A stretch of 64,000 nt of DNA, taken from NCBI RefSeq assembly GCF_902833645.1, contig NZ_CADFGE010000015.1:124001-188000 (forward strand). The letters run 5' to 3'. Below the pieces are notes generated by a model. The model did not search any database. It was not told where the DNA came from and saw nothing but the letters and a program-made list of their open reading frames with translations. The position numbers and the translations under genes were made by a program. Below, one piece after another: positions 33,363 through 42,406 of the stretch. Every line of letters starts with the position of its first letter. The first letter of the stretch is position 1. The DNA is from Paraburkholderia fungorum. GTDB taxonomy: Bacteria > Pseudomonadota > Gammaproteobacteria > Burkholderiales > Burkholderiaceae.

Positions 33363-33866
33363 ATGAAGGACATCTATTTAAAATTCGGCAATCCGGCGAT
33401 CAAAGGCGAGTCTGCCGATAAGGATCATGCTGGCTGGATCGAAATCGATTCATGGAGCCACTCGATTACGCAACCGCGTTCGGCAACGGCTTCGACGGCG
33501 GGCGGTCACACGTCCGAGCGTTGCGAGCACGCCGACATGCAGTTCACGAAAGATATCGACGTGGTCAGCCCGCTGATCTATCAACACGCATCGGGCGGCA
33601 CGACGTTCGACGAGGTGACGATCGACTTCATGCGTTCGGACGGCGAAGGCAACCGCATCAAGTACCTGGAAGTAAAGCTCAAGTACGTGATCATCTCGAG
33701 CGTTACGCCGAGCGTGGTGGGCGAAGGCCTGCCGACCGAACAGTTCTCGCTGAAGTACGCTGCTGTGCAGTGGAAGTACACGCAGCAGAAGATCGGCGGC
33801 AACCAGGGCGGCAACGCGCAAGGCGCGTGGAGCCTGACGAAGAACGACAAGACGTACGCGGTTTAA
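33363..33866 (+). CDS. hcp: T6SS tube protein Hcp (TssD)
   Basis: A 167-residue Hcp. MKDIYLKFGNPAIKGES, GWIEIDSWSHSI and ISSVTPSVVGEGLPTEQFSL are typical of Burkholderia Hcp1-type proteins. Hexamers stack into the inner tube and carry small effectors. GGGG lies before the ATG. The gene is unusual in being bracketed by strong hairpins on both sides (33303-33325 and 33875-33921), suggesting that its message is produced or stabilised separately from the rest of the operon. Confidence 0.97.
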   Translation: MKDIYLKFGNPAIKGESADKDHAGWIEIDSWSHSITQPRSATASTAGGHTSERCEHADMQFTKDIDVVSPLIYQHASGGTTFDEVTIDFMRSDGEGNRIKYLEVKLKYVIISSVTPSVVGEGLPTEQFSLKYAAVQWKYTQQKIGGNQGGNAQGAWSLTKNDKTYAV

Positions 33867-33874
33867 TGCCGGGG

Positions 33875-33921
33875 TGCACGCGGCGTGCGGCTTGCAAAGG
33901 CTGGCGCACGCCGTGTGCACT
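33875..33921 (+). terminator. Strong hairpin immediately after hcp
   Basis: A 16-bp stem (33875-33890 with 33906-33921, one mismatch) around a 15-base loop, beginning 8 bp after the hcp stop. No T run follows, so read-through into tssE is likely. It may protect the 3' end of a processed hcp mRNA. Confidence 0.65.
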
Positions 33922-33949
33922 TCGCGTCTAACCGGTTTTCCGGACGCTG

Positions 33950-34429
33950 ATGAAACGCTTCGAACCCAGCTTTCTCGACAAGCTGTTCGACGACGAACCG
34001 CATCTGCCGGCTTCCCCGGCAATGCGGCAATTGTCGTTGGACGAACTGAAGGCCACCGTCGCGCGCGACGTCGAGGCGATCCTGAACACCCGGATAGCCC
34101 TGACCGAACACGAGCTGGCGACGCTGCCGGAGTGTCAGCGCTCGCTGTTGACGTACGGCCTGAACGATTTCGCGGGCTTAAGCCTCGCGAGTCACTACGA
34201 CCGTACGTTTATCTGCAAGTCGATTCAACAGGCAATCGCACGGCATGAGCCACGCTTGCAGCAAGTAGCGGTTACGCTCGAATTGAACGAACAGTCCACC
34301 AACGCGCTGAACTTTGCGATTCAGGCGTTGCTGGTCGTGCATCCGGCGGAAGAACCGGTGAGTTTCGATGCAATGCTGCAGCCATCCACGCTGCAATACT
34401 CGGTGACGCGCGCACGCGCGAAGCTTTAG
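33950..34429 (+). CDS. tssE: T6SS baseplate protein TssE (gp25-like)
   Basis: A 159-residue protein of the gp25/TssE family. It starts KRFEPSFLDKLFDDEP, has the conserved core ARDVEAILNTR followed by YGLNDFAG, and ends with a strand-rich part (VTLELNEQSTNALNFAIQAL). It initiates sheath assembly on the baseplate. Its ribosome site is weak, so it may depend on translation from upstream or be made at low level relative to hcp, as expected for a baseplate part. Confidence 0.94.
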   Translation: MKRFEPSFLDKLFDDEPHLPASPAMRQLSLDELKATVARDVEAILNTRIALTEHELATLPECQRSLLTYGLNDFAGLSLASHYDRTFICKSIQQAIARHEPRLQQVAVTLELNEQSTNALNFAIQALLVVHPAEEPVSFDAMLQPSTLQYSVTRARAKL

Positions 34430-34555
34430 TCCCCGATTCTGGTGGCTGGGTTGCAGTACCTGTGTTTTAGTATCTTGAGTACCGCTTTTGCCACCGCTTA
34501 CGCGCAACGGTGGCGATGAATCAAGCGGAGAGGGTTCAGGTCCGGGGATAGATCG

Positions 34556-36394
34556 ATGGAAGAATTGCTGCCGTATTACGAGCGCGAATTATCATTTCTG
34601 CGGCGCTATTCACGCGATTTCGCTGAACGCTACCCGAAAATCGCGGCGCGCCTGGCGATGTCCGGCGAGCACTGCGAAGATCCGCACGTCGAGCGGATGA
34701 TCGAATCGTTCGCGCTATTGGGCGCGCGCATCAACAAAAAGCTCGACGACGATTACCCCGAATTCACCGAAGCGCTGCTGGAAGTGCTGTATCCGCACTA
34801 CTTGCGGCCATTCCCGTCGTGCTCCATCGCCCAACTGGGCACGTCGGCCGCGCTCAGTCATCTGACCGAGCCGGTTCTGGTCGAGCGCGGCACCGAACTC
34901 AAGTCGCGCCCGATTCGGGGCGTGCAATGCCGTTTCCGAACCGCTTACGATGTGACGCTGGCGCCGATCCGTATTTCGGAGGCGAAGTACACGTCGGTCG
35001 CGATGGCGCCGAGCGCAACCGTTCTGCCCGGCAACGCCACGGCGATCGTGTCGATCACGTTCGAATCGACCGCCGCGCAACTCGATCTTTCCGCACTGAA
35101 GGTCGGTACGTTGCGCGCGCACCTGCACGGCGAGCAATCGTTTATCGCGGCGCTGGCGGACTGCCTGTTCGTCAACGCGATGGCGACTTATGTCGAAGCC
35201 GACCGCCGCGGCGTGTGGAAGCAACTGCGTGAGCCCGCGGCCGTACAAGCCGGGTTCGACGAAGACGATGCGCTGATCGACTATCCGGCCAAATCGCATC
35301 CGGCGTACCGCTTGCTGACCGAATACTTCGCGTTCCCGGAAAAATTCAATTTCGCGGATTTCGATCTAACGGCAATGACGCGCGCGAGCGGACGCTGCCA
35401 GCGTCTGACCTTGCACGTCGTGCTCAAGGAAGTGCGTAGCGATTCGCACATCGCGCGCCTGCTGGATTCGTTGTCCGCGCATCATTTCCGTCTGTTCTGC
35501 ACGCCGGTCGTGAATCTGTTCGAGCAGCACGGCGAGCCGATCCGGATCAGCCATCAGGCGGTTTCGTATCCGGTGATCGCCGAAGCGCGCCGCGCATTCG
35601 CGTACGAGGTTTACTCGATCGACTCGGTGAAACTCGTCCGGCAGCAGGCGCACGAAGAATCGGTGATCGAGTTCCGCCCGTTTTATTCGCTGCATCACGG
35701 CGAAGCGTCACGTGCGGGGCACTACTGGTTCGCGCGGCGCAACGATTGGGTTGCGCAGAAAAGCCCCGGTTACGAGACCGAGATATCGATTGTCGATATC
35801 GACTTCGAGCCGGCCGCGCCGCAAACCGATACGCTGAGTCTCGATCTGACGTGTACCAATCGGGACCTGCCCGCCGGCCTCGCGGTAGGCCTCGAAGGCG
35901 GCGATCTGTTTCTGGAGGGCGGCTCGCTGACCGGCAGCATCACCATGCTGCGACGGCCGACGCCCAGCGTGCGTTTCGAGCGTGGGCGCGCTTCACACTG
36001 GCGGCTGATTTCGCATCTGGCGTTGAATCATGTGTCGCTCGCCAGCAGCGGCCTGTCGGCACTCAAGGAAATGCTGGTGCTTTACGACTTGCGGCGCACG
36101 GCAGTGTCGGCACGGCATATCGACGGCCTCGTGGGCATCGAGCAGCGCGCCGCGGTGCAATGGCTGCCGGGCAAGCCGTTCGCGACTTTCGTGCGCGGTA
36201 TCGAGATTCGTTTGACGATCGACGAGGAGCATTTCGTCGGCACGAGTCTCGCGTCGTTCGTGCGTGTGATCGATACGTTTTTCGGGCTGTACGTGCATCT
36301 GAACAGCTTTGTGCAACTGGTCGTCGTGTCGAAGCGCACTGGCGAGGAGATTTTGCGATGCAAACCGCGCAGCGGCGAATCGATCCTGGCGTAG
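34556..36394 (+). CDS. tssF: T6SS baseplate protein TssF
   Basis: A 612-residue TssF. MEELLPYYERELSFLRRYSR, ARLAMSGEHCEDPHVERMIE and YPHYLRPFPSCSI are the family hallmarks, and the C-terminal part includes GTSLASFVRVIDTFFGLYVH. Forms the wedge with TssG. The 126-bp gap before it contains a short inverted repeat (34490-34496 with 34508-34514) and no gene. Overlaps tssG by 37 bp. Confidence 0.96.
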   Translation: MEELLPYYERELSFLRRYSRDFAERYPKIAARLAMSGEHCEDPHVERMIESFALLGARINKKLDDDYPEFTEALLEVLYPHYLRPFPSCSIAQLGTSAALSHLTEPVLVERGTELKSRPIRGVQCRFRTAYDVTLAPIRISEAKYTSVAMAPSATVLPGNATAIVSITFESTAAQLDLSALKVGTLRAHLHGEQSFIAALADCLFVNAMATYVEADRRGVWKQLREPAAVQAGFDEDDALIDYPAKSHPAYRLLTEYFAFPEKFNFADFDLTAMTRASGRCQRLTLHVVLKEVRSDSHIARLLDSLSAHHFRLFCTPVVNLFEQHGEPIRISHQAVSYPVIAEARRAFAYEVYSIDSVKLVRQQAHEESVIEFRPFYSLHHGEASRAGHYWFARRNDWVAQKSPGYETEISIVDIDFEPAAPQTDTLSLDLTCTNRDLPAGLAVGLEGGDLFLEGGSLTGSITMLRRPTPSVRFERGRASHWRLISHLALNHVSLASSGLSALKEMLVLYDLRRTAVSARHIDGLVGIEQRAAVQWLPGKPFATFVRGIEIRLTIDEEHFVGTSLASFVRVIDTFFGLYVHLNSFVQLVVVSKRTGEEILRCKPRSGESILA

Positions 36395-37452
36395 TCGAGC
36401 AACTTCTCGACGAACCGCATCGCTTCGAATTTTTTCAGGCGGTGCGGATTCTCGAGAAGTGGTTCGCGCAGCAGGCACCCTCGAGTAACGGGCGTCCCGG
36501 CGAAATCGTCGCGCAGCGGCTTGCTTTTCGCAATTCGCTGTCGATGTCGTTTCCGCCCAGCGAAATTCATAGCGCGCAGTCCTACGACGACGAGGGCGCG
36601 GCGCTGAAAGAGAAGCCGCAACGCACCGCCGCGCTCGCAGCCGGTTCGCTACACAAGGTCGATATCACGCCAGCGTTTTTCGGTTTGCTCGGCGGGCAGG
36701 GCGCTTTGCCGTTGCATTACACCGAGCAGATCATTGCGCGTGAGCAGATCAAGCGCGACCGCGCGGCACGCGAATTCTTCGACGTGTTTTCGAATCGCGC
36801 GACAGCGCTTTTCTACGCAGCGTGGAAGAAGTACCGGCTGCCGTTCCATTACGAACTGGATCGCGACGAACGCTATCTGCCACTGTTGCTCGCGCTGGCA
36901 GGCGTTGCCGACGACGACACGCGCAACAGTCTGCAAAGCGGCGACGGCGCGCTGTTCGACGAAGCGATTGCCGGCTACGCATTGGCCGCGCGGCACCGGC
37001 CGGTTTCCGCGGCCTATCTGCAACGCACGCTCTCCGAATACTTCAAGGTGCGGGTGCGCGTCGAACAGTTCGTCGGCAAATGGTACGACGTGCCGCGCGA
37101 TCAACTGACCGTGCTCGGCGGCGTCAATGCCACGCTCGGCGCCACGGCGCTGGCGGGCGAGCGGGTCTGGCAGCGCGACATGCGTGCGCGGCTCGTGATC
37201 GGACCGCTCGACAAGGCTGACTATGAAGCGTTTTTACCGGGCGCCGACCGTGCTGTGGCGCTCGAACGCATGCTGACGCTGCTTGCCGGCGTGACACTCG
37301 AATATGAGGTCTCGCTGGTGCTGCGCCGCAAGGAAGTGGGGCCAAGCACGCTGAGCGGCGGCGCACGCCTCGGCTGGGACGCATTTCTGTGCACGAGAGA
37401 AGCCGACCATGATCGCGCTGATGCCCGCTACGAATTGCACGTGATTCACTGA
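36358..37452 (+). CDS. tssG: T6SS baseplate protein TssG
   Basis: A 364-residue TssG. The N-terminus after the ATG at 36358 contains EQLLDEPHRFEFFQAVRILE, the normal family start; VDITPAFFGLLGGQGALPLHYTE-type text follows at about 100-122. A longer upstream frame was rejected because it only reads through tssF out of phase. GAGGAGA lies upstream of the ATG inside tssF. The 37-bp overlap suggests coupled synthesis of TssF and TssG. Confidence 0.94.
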   Translation: MQTAQRRIDPGVVEQLLDEPHRFEFFQAVRILEKWFAQQAPSSNGRPGEIVAQRLAFRNSLSMSFPPSEIHSAQSYDDEGAALKEKPQRTAALAAGSLHKVDITPAFFGLLGGQGALPLHYTEQIIAREQIKRDRAAREFFDVFSNRATALFYAAWKKYRLPFHYELDRDERYLPLLLALAGVADDDTRNSLQSGDGALFDEAIAGYALAARHRPVSAAYLQRTLSEYFKVRVRVEQFVGKWYDVPRDQLTVLGGVNATLGATALAGERVWQRDMRARLVIGPLDKADYEAFLPGADRAVALERMLTLLAGVTLEYEVSLVLRRKEVGPSTLSGGARLGWDAFLCTREADHDRADARYELHVIH

Positions 37453-37487
37453 CCATAACGATAGAACCAGGACCCGGATCGCACGAC

Positions 37488-40163
37488 ATGAGCACGTCCC
37501 TCAATACCCTGATCGCCAAACTGAATCCGACCTGCCGTCAGGCGGCTTTGCTAGCGGCCAACAACTGTCTCGCGCGCGGTCACTATGAGGTCGACCTCGA
37601 GCATCTGTTGCTCGCGCTGCTGGAAGAACCGGCGAGCGACGTCACGCTGGTGCTGCGCGCAAGCAGGGTCGATGCGCATGCGTTGCGCGCGGATGTCGAG
37701 CGCGAATTGCAGCGCCTGAAGACCGGCAATACGCGTACGCCGGTGTTCTCGAAGCACCTGATCGATTTGCTCGAGCAGGCATGGCTGATCGCGTCGCTCG
37801 ATTCGCGGATTGGCCGGATTCGCTCCGGGCATCTGCTGCTCGCCTTGTTGACGGCGCCGGATCTTGCCCAATTTGCCGAGCGTATGTCGCCGCTGCTGCG
37901 CGACGTGCGGGTGACGGATCTGAAGCATAAGTTCGACGAATTGACCGCAGGGTCGCGAGAAGTCGAGCGGAGTAACGACGCGGAGAACGAAGCTGAAGGC
38001 GCGAGCGATGCAGCCGCTGCCGACTCGGCACCCGGCGCGCCCTCGAAAACGCCCGCGCTCGATACCTACACCAGCAATCTCACGCAGCGTGCGCGTGAAG
38101 GCAAGATCGATCCGGTGATAGGCCGCGAAGGCGAGATCCGCCAGACGATCGACATTCTGATGCGCCGCCGGCAGAACAATCCGATCATGACGGGCGAGGC
38201 GGGGGTCGGTAAAACGGCGGTGGTCGAAGGCCTCGCGTTGCGCATTGCGGCCGACGACGTGCCCGCGCCGCTGAAGGGTGTCGCACTGCATGTACTCGAC
38301 ATGGGGCTGCTGCAAGCCGGCGCGAGCGTCAAGGGCGAGTTCGAGAATCGCCTGAAAAACGTGATCGACGAGGTGAAGAAGAGCCCGCATCCGATCATTC
38401 TGTTTATCGACGAGGCGCATACGATCATCGGCGCCGGTGGCCAGGCCGGCCAGAACGACGCGGCGAATCTGCTGAAGCCGGCGTTGGCGCGCGGCGAATT
38501 GCGCACCATCGCGGCGACCACGTGGAGCGAATACAAAAAGTACTTCGAGAAAGATGCGGCGCTGGCACGGCGTTTCCAGGTCGTGAAGATCGAAGAGCCG
38601 AGCGAGACGCTCGCCGCGGCAATGTTGCGCGGCATGGCAGCGTTGATGGAAAAGCATTTCAACGTCCGGGTGCTGGACGACGCGATCACTGAGGCGGTCC
38701 GTCTGTCGCATCGTTATATCAGCGGCCGTCAACTGCCGGACAAGGCGATCAGCGTGCTCGACACCGCTTGCGCGAAAGTCGCGCTCGCGCATAGCTCGAC
38801 CCCCGCCGCGATCGACGACACCAGGAAGCGACTGGAGCGCATCGACGCCGAAATTGCCGCATTGGAGCGCGAAGTGGCGAGCGGTGCGCTGCACGACGAA
38901 CGGCTCGCGGCTCTGCGCGACTTGCGTGAAGAAGATGTGAAAGACCTCGCGGAAGATGAAGCGCGCTACGACAAGGAGCGCGCGCTTGTCACGGAGATCG
39001 TCGGCCTGCGCGCTGAAATCGACGCCGCGCGCGTGGGCAGCGCGGATGCCGCGCAAGCCGACAAGGCGCAGCAGGCACGCGACACGCTGGCCACGCGTGT
39101 GGCGGAGTTGCACGCCTTGCAGGGCGGCCAGCCGATGGTCCCGTTGCAGGTCGACGGCCACGTGGTTGCCGAAATCGTCGCTTCATGGACCGGCATTCCG
39201 CTCGGCCGCATGATCAAGGACGAAATCCAGACCGTGCTGAATCTGCAGCCGTTACTGGCCGCCCGCGTGATCGGACAGGACCACGCACTCGATGCGATCG
39301 CGCAACGCGTGCGTACCGCCAGCGCGAATCTCGAGGACCCGAACAAGCCGCGCGGCGTGTTCATGTTCGTCGGGCCGTCGGGCGTCGGCAAGACCGAAAC
39401 CGCGCTGGCGCTCGCCGACGTGCTGTACGGCGGCGAACGCAAGATGGTCACGATCAACATGAGCGAGTACCAGGAAGCGCACAGCGTGTCGGGCCTGAAG
39501 GGCTCGCCGCCGGGCTACGTCGGTTACGGCGAAGGCGGGGTGCTGACCGAAGCCGTGCGTCGCAATCCGTATTCGGTGGTGCTGCTCGACGAGGTGGAAA
39601 AGGCACACCCCGACGTGCTGGAAATGTTCTTCCAGGTGTTCGACAAGGGCACGATGGACGACGCGGAAGGGCGCGAGATCGATTTCCGCAACACGCTGAT
39701 CATTCTGACCTCGAACGTCGGCTCGCAGGCGGTGATGCAGGCATGCGTGAACAAGAGCGCGGAAGAGCTGCCGGATGCGGATGAACTCGCGGAGACGCTG
39801 CGGCCACAGTTGTACAAGGCGTTCAAACCAGCGTTCCTCGGGCGCATGAAAGTAGTGCCGTACTACCCGATCACCGACGACGTGCTCGCCGAAATCATCG
39901 ACTTGAAGCTGGAGCGAATTCGCCGCCGCATCGAATCGAATCACAAGGCGGTGTTCGAGTGGGACGAATCGCTCGTCGACGCTGTGCTGGCGCGTTGCAC
40001 CGAAGTGGATTCCGGTGCGCGCAATGTCGACCACATTCTGAACGGCACGCTCTTGCCCGAAGTTGCGCAGCAGGTGCTCGAGCGCATTGCCAATGGTACC
40101 GAGATCGAACGCATCACGGTGCGCGCGAGCGAAGCGGGCGAGTTCGAATACAACGTTGTGTGA
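37488..40163 (+). CDS. tssH: T6SS sheath-recycling AAA+ ATPase ClpV (TssH)
   Basis: An 891-residue ClpV. The N-terminal Clp-N repeat (1-150) is followed by an acidic/Ala linker (155-190) and two AAA+ modules: Walker A1 GEAGVGKT (236-243) with Walker B LFIDEAHT, then a coiled middle domain (about 450-530), and Walker A2 GPSGVGKT (629-636) with VLLDEVEKAHP. The N-domain and lack of an IGF loop mark it as ClpV rather than ClpB. It disassembles contracted TssBC sheaths in the cytoplasm. Confidence 0.96.
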   Translation: MSTSLNTLIAKLNPTCRQAALLAANNCLARGHYEVDLEHLLLALLEEPASDVTLVLRASRVDAHALRADVERELQRLKTGNTRTPVFSKHLIDLLEQAWLIASLDSRIGRIRSGHLLLALLTAPDLAQFAERMSPLLRDVRVTDLKHKFDELTAGSREVERSNDAENEAEGASDAAAADSAPGAPSKTPALDTYTSNLTQRAREGKIDPVIGREGEIRQTIDILMRRRQNNPIMTGEAGVGKTAVVEGLALRIAADDVPAPLKGVALHVLDMGLLQAGASVKGEFENRLKNVIDEVKKSPHPIILFIDEAHTIIGAGGQAGQNDAANLLKPALARGELRTIAATTWSEYKKYFEKDAALARRFQVVKIEEPSETLAAAMLRGMAALMEKHFNVRVLDDAITEAVRLSHRYISGRQLPDKAISVLDTACAKVALAHSSTPAAIDDTRKRLERIDAEIAALEREVASGALHDERLAALRDLREEDVKDLAEDEARYDKERALVTEIVGLRAEIDAARVGSADAAQADKAQQARDTLATRVAELHALQGGQPMVPLQVDGHVVAEIVASWTGIPLGRMIKDEIQTVLNLQPLLAARVIGQDHALDAIAQRVRTASANLEDPNKPRGVFMFVGPSGVGKTETALALADVLYGGERKMVTINMSEYQEAHSVSGLKGSPPGYVGYGEGGVLTEAVRRNPYSVVLLDEVEKAHPDVLEMFFQVFDKGTMDDAEGREIDFRNTLIILTSNVGSQAVMQACVNKSAEELPDADELAETLRPQLYKAFKPAFLGRMKVVPYYPITDDVLAEIIDLKLERIRRRIESNHKAVFEWDESLVDAVLARCTEVDSGARNVDHILNGTLLPEVAQQVLERIANGTEIERITVRASEAGEFEYNVV

Positions 40164-40229
40164 AGAGGCATGCCCCAGTTGCTTCACGATCTGTTTTAAT
40201 GCCGTACCGGAACCTTATTGCTTTCTGTC

Positions 40230-41351
40230 ATGCCGACTAATCTGAACACGCTGCTGGCGCCGATCAGCGAAACCTCGCCGTGCGGCGAAGACCTGCTGTT
40301 TTCAGCGGATTTCGACGCGATCCAGCACGCGCGCCGTTTTGAAGACCCGTCGCTGGATCAGGGCGAATGGGTCACGGATATCAAGGAAGCCGACTGGCCG
40401 TTCGTGGTCGAACGCTCGAGCAGCCTGCTGCAGACGCAGACGAAGGATTTGCGTCTCGCGGTCTGGCTCACCGAGGCGCTTGCCATCGAGGAAGGCGTAA
40501 GCGGTCTCACGCAAGGTTATGCGCTGCTCACGGGGCTGTGCGAAAAGTACTGGGATCACGTTCATCCGCTGCCCGAGGGCGACGATACCGAGTACCGGCT
40601 CGGCAACGTCGCGTGGCTGGTCGGACGCACCGGCGATCTGCTGCGGGCCACGCCGCTCACGTCGTCGCAAGGCAGGTCGTACAGCACGATCGACTGGGAC
40701 GTCGCCACGCATGTCGCGCAAGCGGTCAAGCGCGATCCGGATCACGCCGACGATATCGCGCGCGGCAAACCTTCCATTGAGCAGATCGAAGCATCGAAGC
40801 GCGCCACCCCGGTCGCGTTCTATTCGACGTTGCTGGCCGACCTGAAAGCATTCGAAGCGGCGATGCTCGCGCTCGAACAGGCACTGGACCAACGCGCGGC
40901 CGATTCGGCACCGAGTTTCCGGCAGGCGAAAGATGCGTATGAGAGCGTCTACCGGCTGGCGGAACGCTTTGCCCGCGAACTGGGCGTCAGCGCTGATGCG
41001 CCGGCGGCGAAAGCGCCGAAGCCGGAAGAACACGAGCGCGCCGAGCCTACCTTCAAGACTTCACCGCAACGCGAGGAACCCGTGTTGACGACCAGCCCGA
41101 TCAGCCCGACCGTCCAGACCAGTTCGATTGCTGGCATCCAGAGCCGCGCGCAAGCCGTCGCGCAGTTGCGCGCAGTGGCCAGATTTTTTCGCAGCACCGA
41201 GCCGCATAATCCGGCGGCTTACTTCGCCGACAAAGCGGCAGAATGCGCGGATATGCCTTTGCATCAGTGGCTTTCATCGGTCGTGAAGGACGATGGTTCG
41301 CTCGCGCATATTCGCGAACTGCTGGGCGTGAAGCCCGAGGAAAACAGCTAG
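40230..41351 (+). CDS. tssA: T6SS protein TssA (ImpA family)
   Basis: A 373-residue TssA. The ImpA_N domain (1-~130: LLAPISETSPCGEDLLFSAD, GEWVTDIKEADWPFVVERSS) is followed by a variable linker (240-310) with charged and Thr/Ser-rich text and a short C-terminal domain (about 315-370: VAQLRAVARFFRSTEPHNPA, MPLHQWLSSVV). It coordinates baseplate, tube and sheath growth. The ATG at 40230 is chosen; no good ribosome site is visible. Last gene of the plus-strand T6SS operon, followed by a strong terminator. Confidence 0.93.
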   Translation: MPTNLNTLLAPISETSPCGEDLLFSADFDAIQHARRFEDPSLDQGEWVTDIKEADWPFVVERSSSLLQTQTKDLRLAVWLTEALAIEEGVSGLTQGYALLTGLCEKYWDHVHPLPEGDDTEYRLGNVAWLVGRTGDLLRATPLTSSQGRSYSTIDWDVATHVAQAVKRDPDHADDIARGKPSIEQIEASKRATPVAFYSTLLADLKAFEAAMLALEQALDQRAADSAPSFRQAKDAYESVYRLAERFARELGVSADAPAAKAPKPEEHERAEPTFKTSPQREEPVLTTSPISPTVQTSSIAGIQSRAQAVAQLRAVARFFRSTEPHNPAAYFADKAAECADMPLHQWLSSVVKDDGSLAHIRELLGVKPEENS

Positions 41352-41369
41352 AACATCTATCGCGCAAGT

Positions 41370-41409
41370 AAAAAAGCCTGGCATCGATTTTCGATGCCAG
41401 GCTTTTTTT
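41370..41409. terminator. Bidirectional rho-independent terminator
   Basis: An 18-bp stem, A-run plus GCCTGGCATCGA (41370-41387) paired with TCGATGCCAGGC plus T-run (41391-41408), around a 3-base TTT loop. A-tract and T-tract flank it, so it works on both strands: it ends the tssB-tssA operon and the opposing tagX-tssM-tagF-ompA operon. Confidence 0.95.
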
Positions 41410-41445
41410 AATCACACGCTCAAGCTCAAACTCAAGCGCGGCAAC

Positions 41446-42402
41446 TCAGGATCCCGCGCGGAACTCGATGCGCCGGTTACGCGCGCGTCCGTCGTTCGTA
41501 TCGTTGGTCGCAATCGGTTGATCCGGACCGACCCCTGTGGTCGTCATCTGTTCGGGCGGGATGCCCTTGGCGACCAGATAACCCTTCACCGCATCCGCGC
41601 GCGCCTGGCTCAGGGCGATATTCGAGGTGCGATTGCCCGAGTTGTCGGTATGGCCGATGATCGCCACCGTCTTCGTCTGCATCTTCGAGAGGACCGCGGC
41701 CATCTGATCGAGAATCGCGCGGCCTTGCGGCGTAAGCGTCGCGCTGCCCGTCTCGAACTCGATCGTGCGATTCGCCAGGGTCTGATCGAGCAGGCCCTGT
41801 TCCGACGCGCTCACCCGCAAGCCGTTCTTGATCGTGTAGGTCGGATTCAGTGCATTCGCCATATCGCTCGCGAGCTGCTGGCGCTGCGATTCGTTGCGGA
41901 CTTCGCCTTTTACGTCGATCTGCGTGCCGTCGATTTTCAACTGGCCTTTGCTGATCTGCTTCAACTGCGGGCCGATCAGCTTTTGCACGTTGGCGGACCA
42001 GTTCGGCGGCGTTGCGACGTCGGCGACTTCGATCTGATCGACCACGTTGGCCGCGCCGTAGGTGTCGCGCAGCCGTGCGAGCACCGCGGCCTTGGTCGCT
42101 TCATCCGGCACTTTGCCGCCGACCACGACCTGGCCCGGCGTTGCATTGGCGGGCGGCGGCGACGCGCTGATCGCACCGGTACCGGCGCCCGTGGTGCCGC
42201 TGGCGAGTCCGGCTGTATTGACCGCCGGACCGGCATTGCCCGGTTGCGCGGACGCAGGCGCGGGCAAAACCGTCGTGCGAATCGCAATGCCGCTATTGTC
42301 GACCGGTGTGACGCGTGCCGGGCCGTCGTTGTCGGCATGGGCAAACGCACTGATCAGAAGGCCCGCCACAAGTGACGCAATGCGCATAGGTTGGCTCAGC
42401 AT
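41446..42402 (-). CDS. T6SS-associated BON/OmpA-family peptidoglycan-binding protein
   Basis: A 318-residue exported protein: signal peptide (ASLVAGLLISAFAHA), a Pro/Ala/Gly-rich linker (about 20-85), one or two BON-like repeats (GQVVVGGKVPDEATKAAVLA at about 86-105 and KIDGTQIDVKGEVRNESQRQ) and a C-terminal OmpA domain (IEFETGSATLTPQGRAIL, IIGHTDNSGNRTSNIALSQA, and RNRRIEFR). The OmpA part should bind peptidoglycan non-covalently. The BON-OmpA order recalls OmpATb/ArfA of mycobacteria. It starts 4 bp after the tagF stop with GGGAGCG as ribosome site. Since TssL lacks a wall-binding domain, this protein probably anchors the apparatus (inference). Confidence 0.85.
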   Translation of the reverse strand: MLSQPMRIASLVAGLLISAFAHADNDGPARVTPVDNSGIAIRTTVLPAPASAQPGNAGPAVNTAGLASGTTGAGTGAISASPPPANATPGQVVVGGKVPDEATKAAVLARLRDTYGAANVVDQIEVADVATPPNWSANVQKLIGPQLKQISKGQLKIDGTQIDVKGEVRNESQRQQLASDMANALNPTYTIKNGLRVSASEQGLLDQTLANRTIEFETGSATLTPQGRAILDQMAAVLSKMQTKTVAIIGHTDNSGNRTSNIALSQARADAVKGYLVAKGIPPEQMTTTGVGPDQPIATNDTNDGRARNRRIEFRAGS

Positions 42403-42406
42403 CGTG

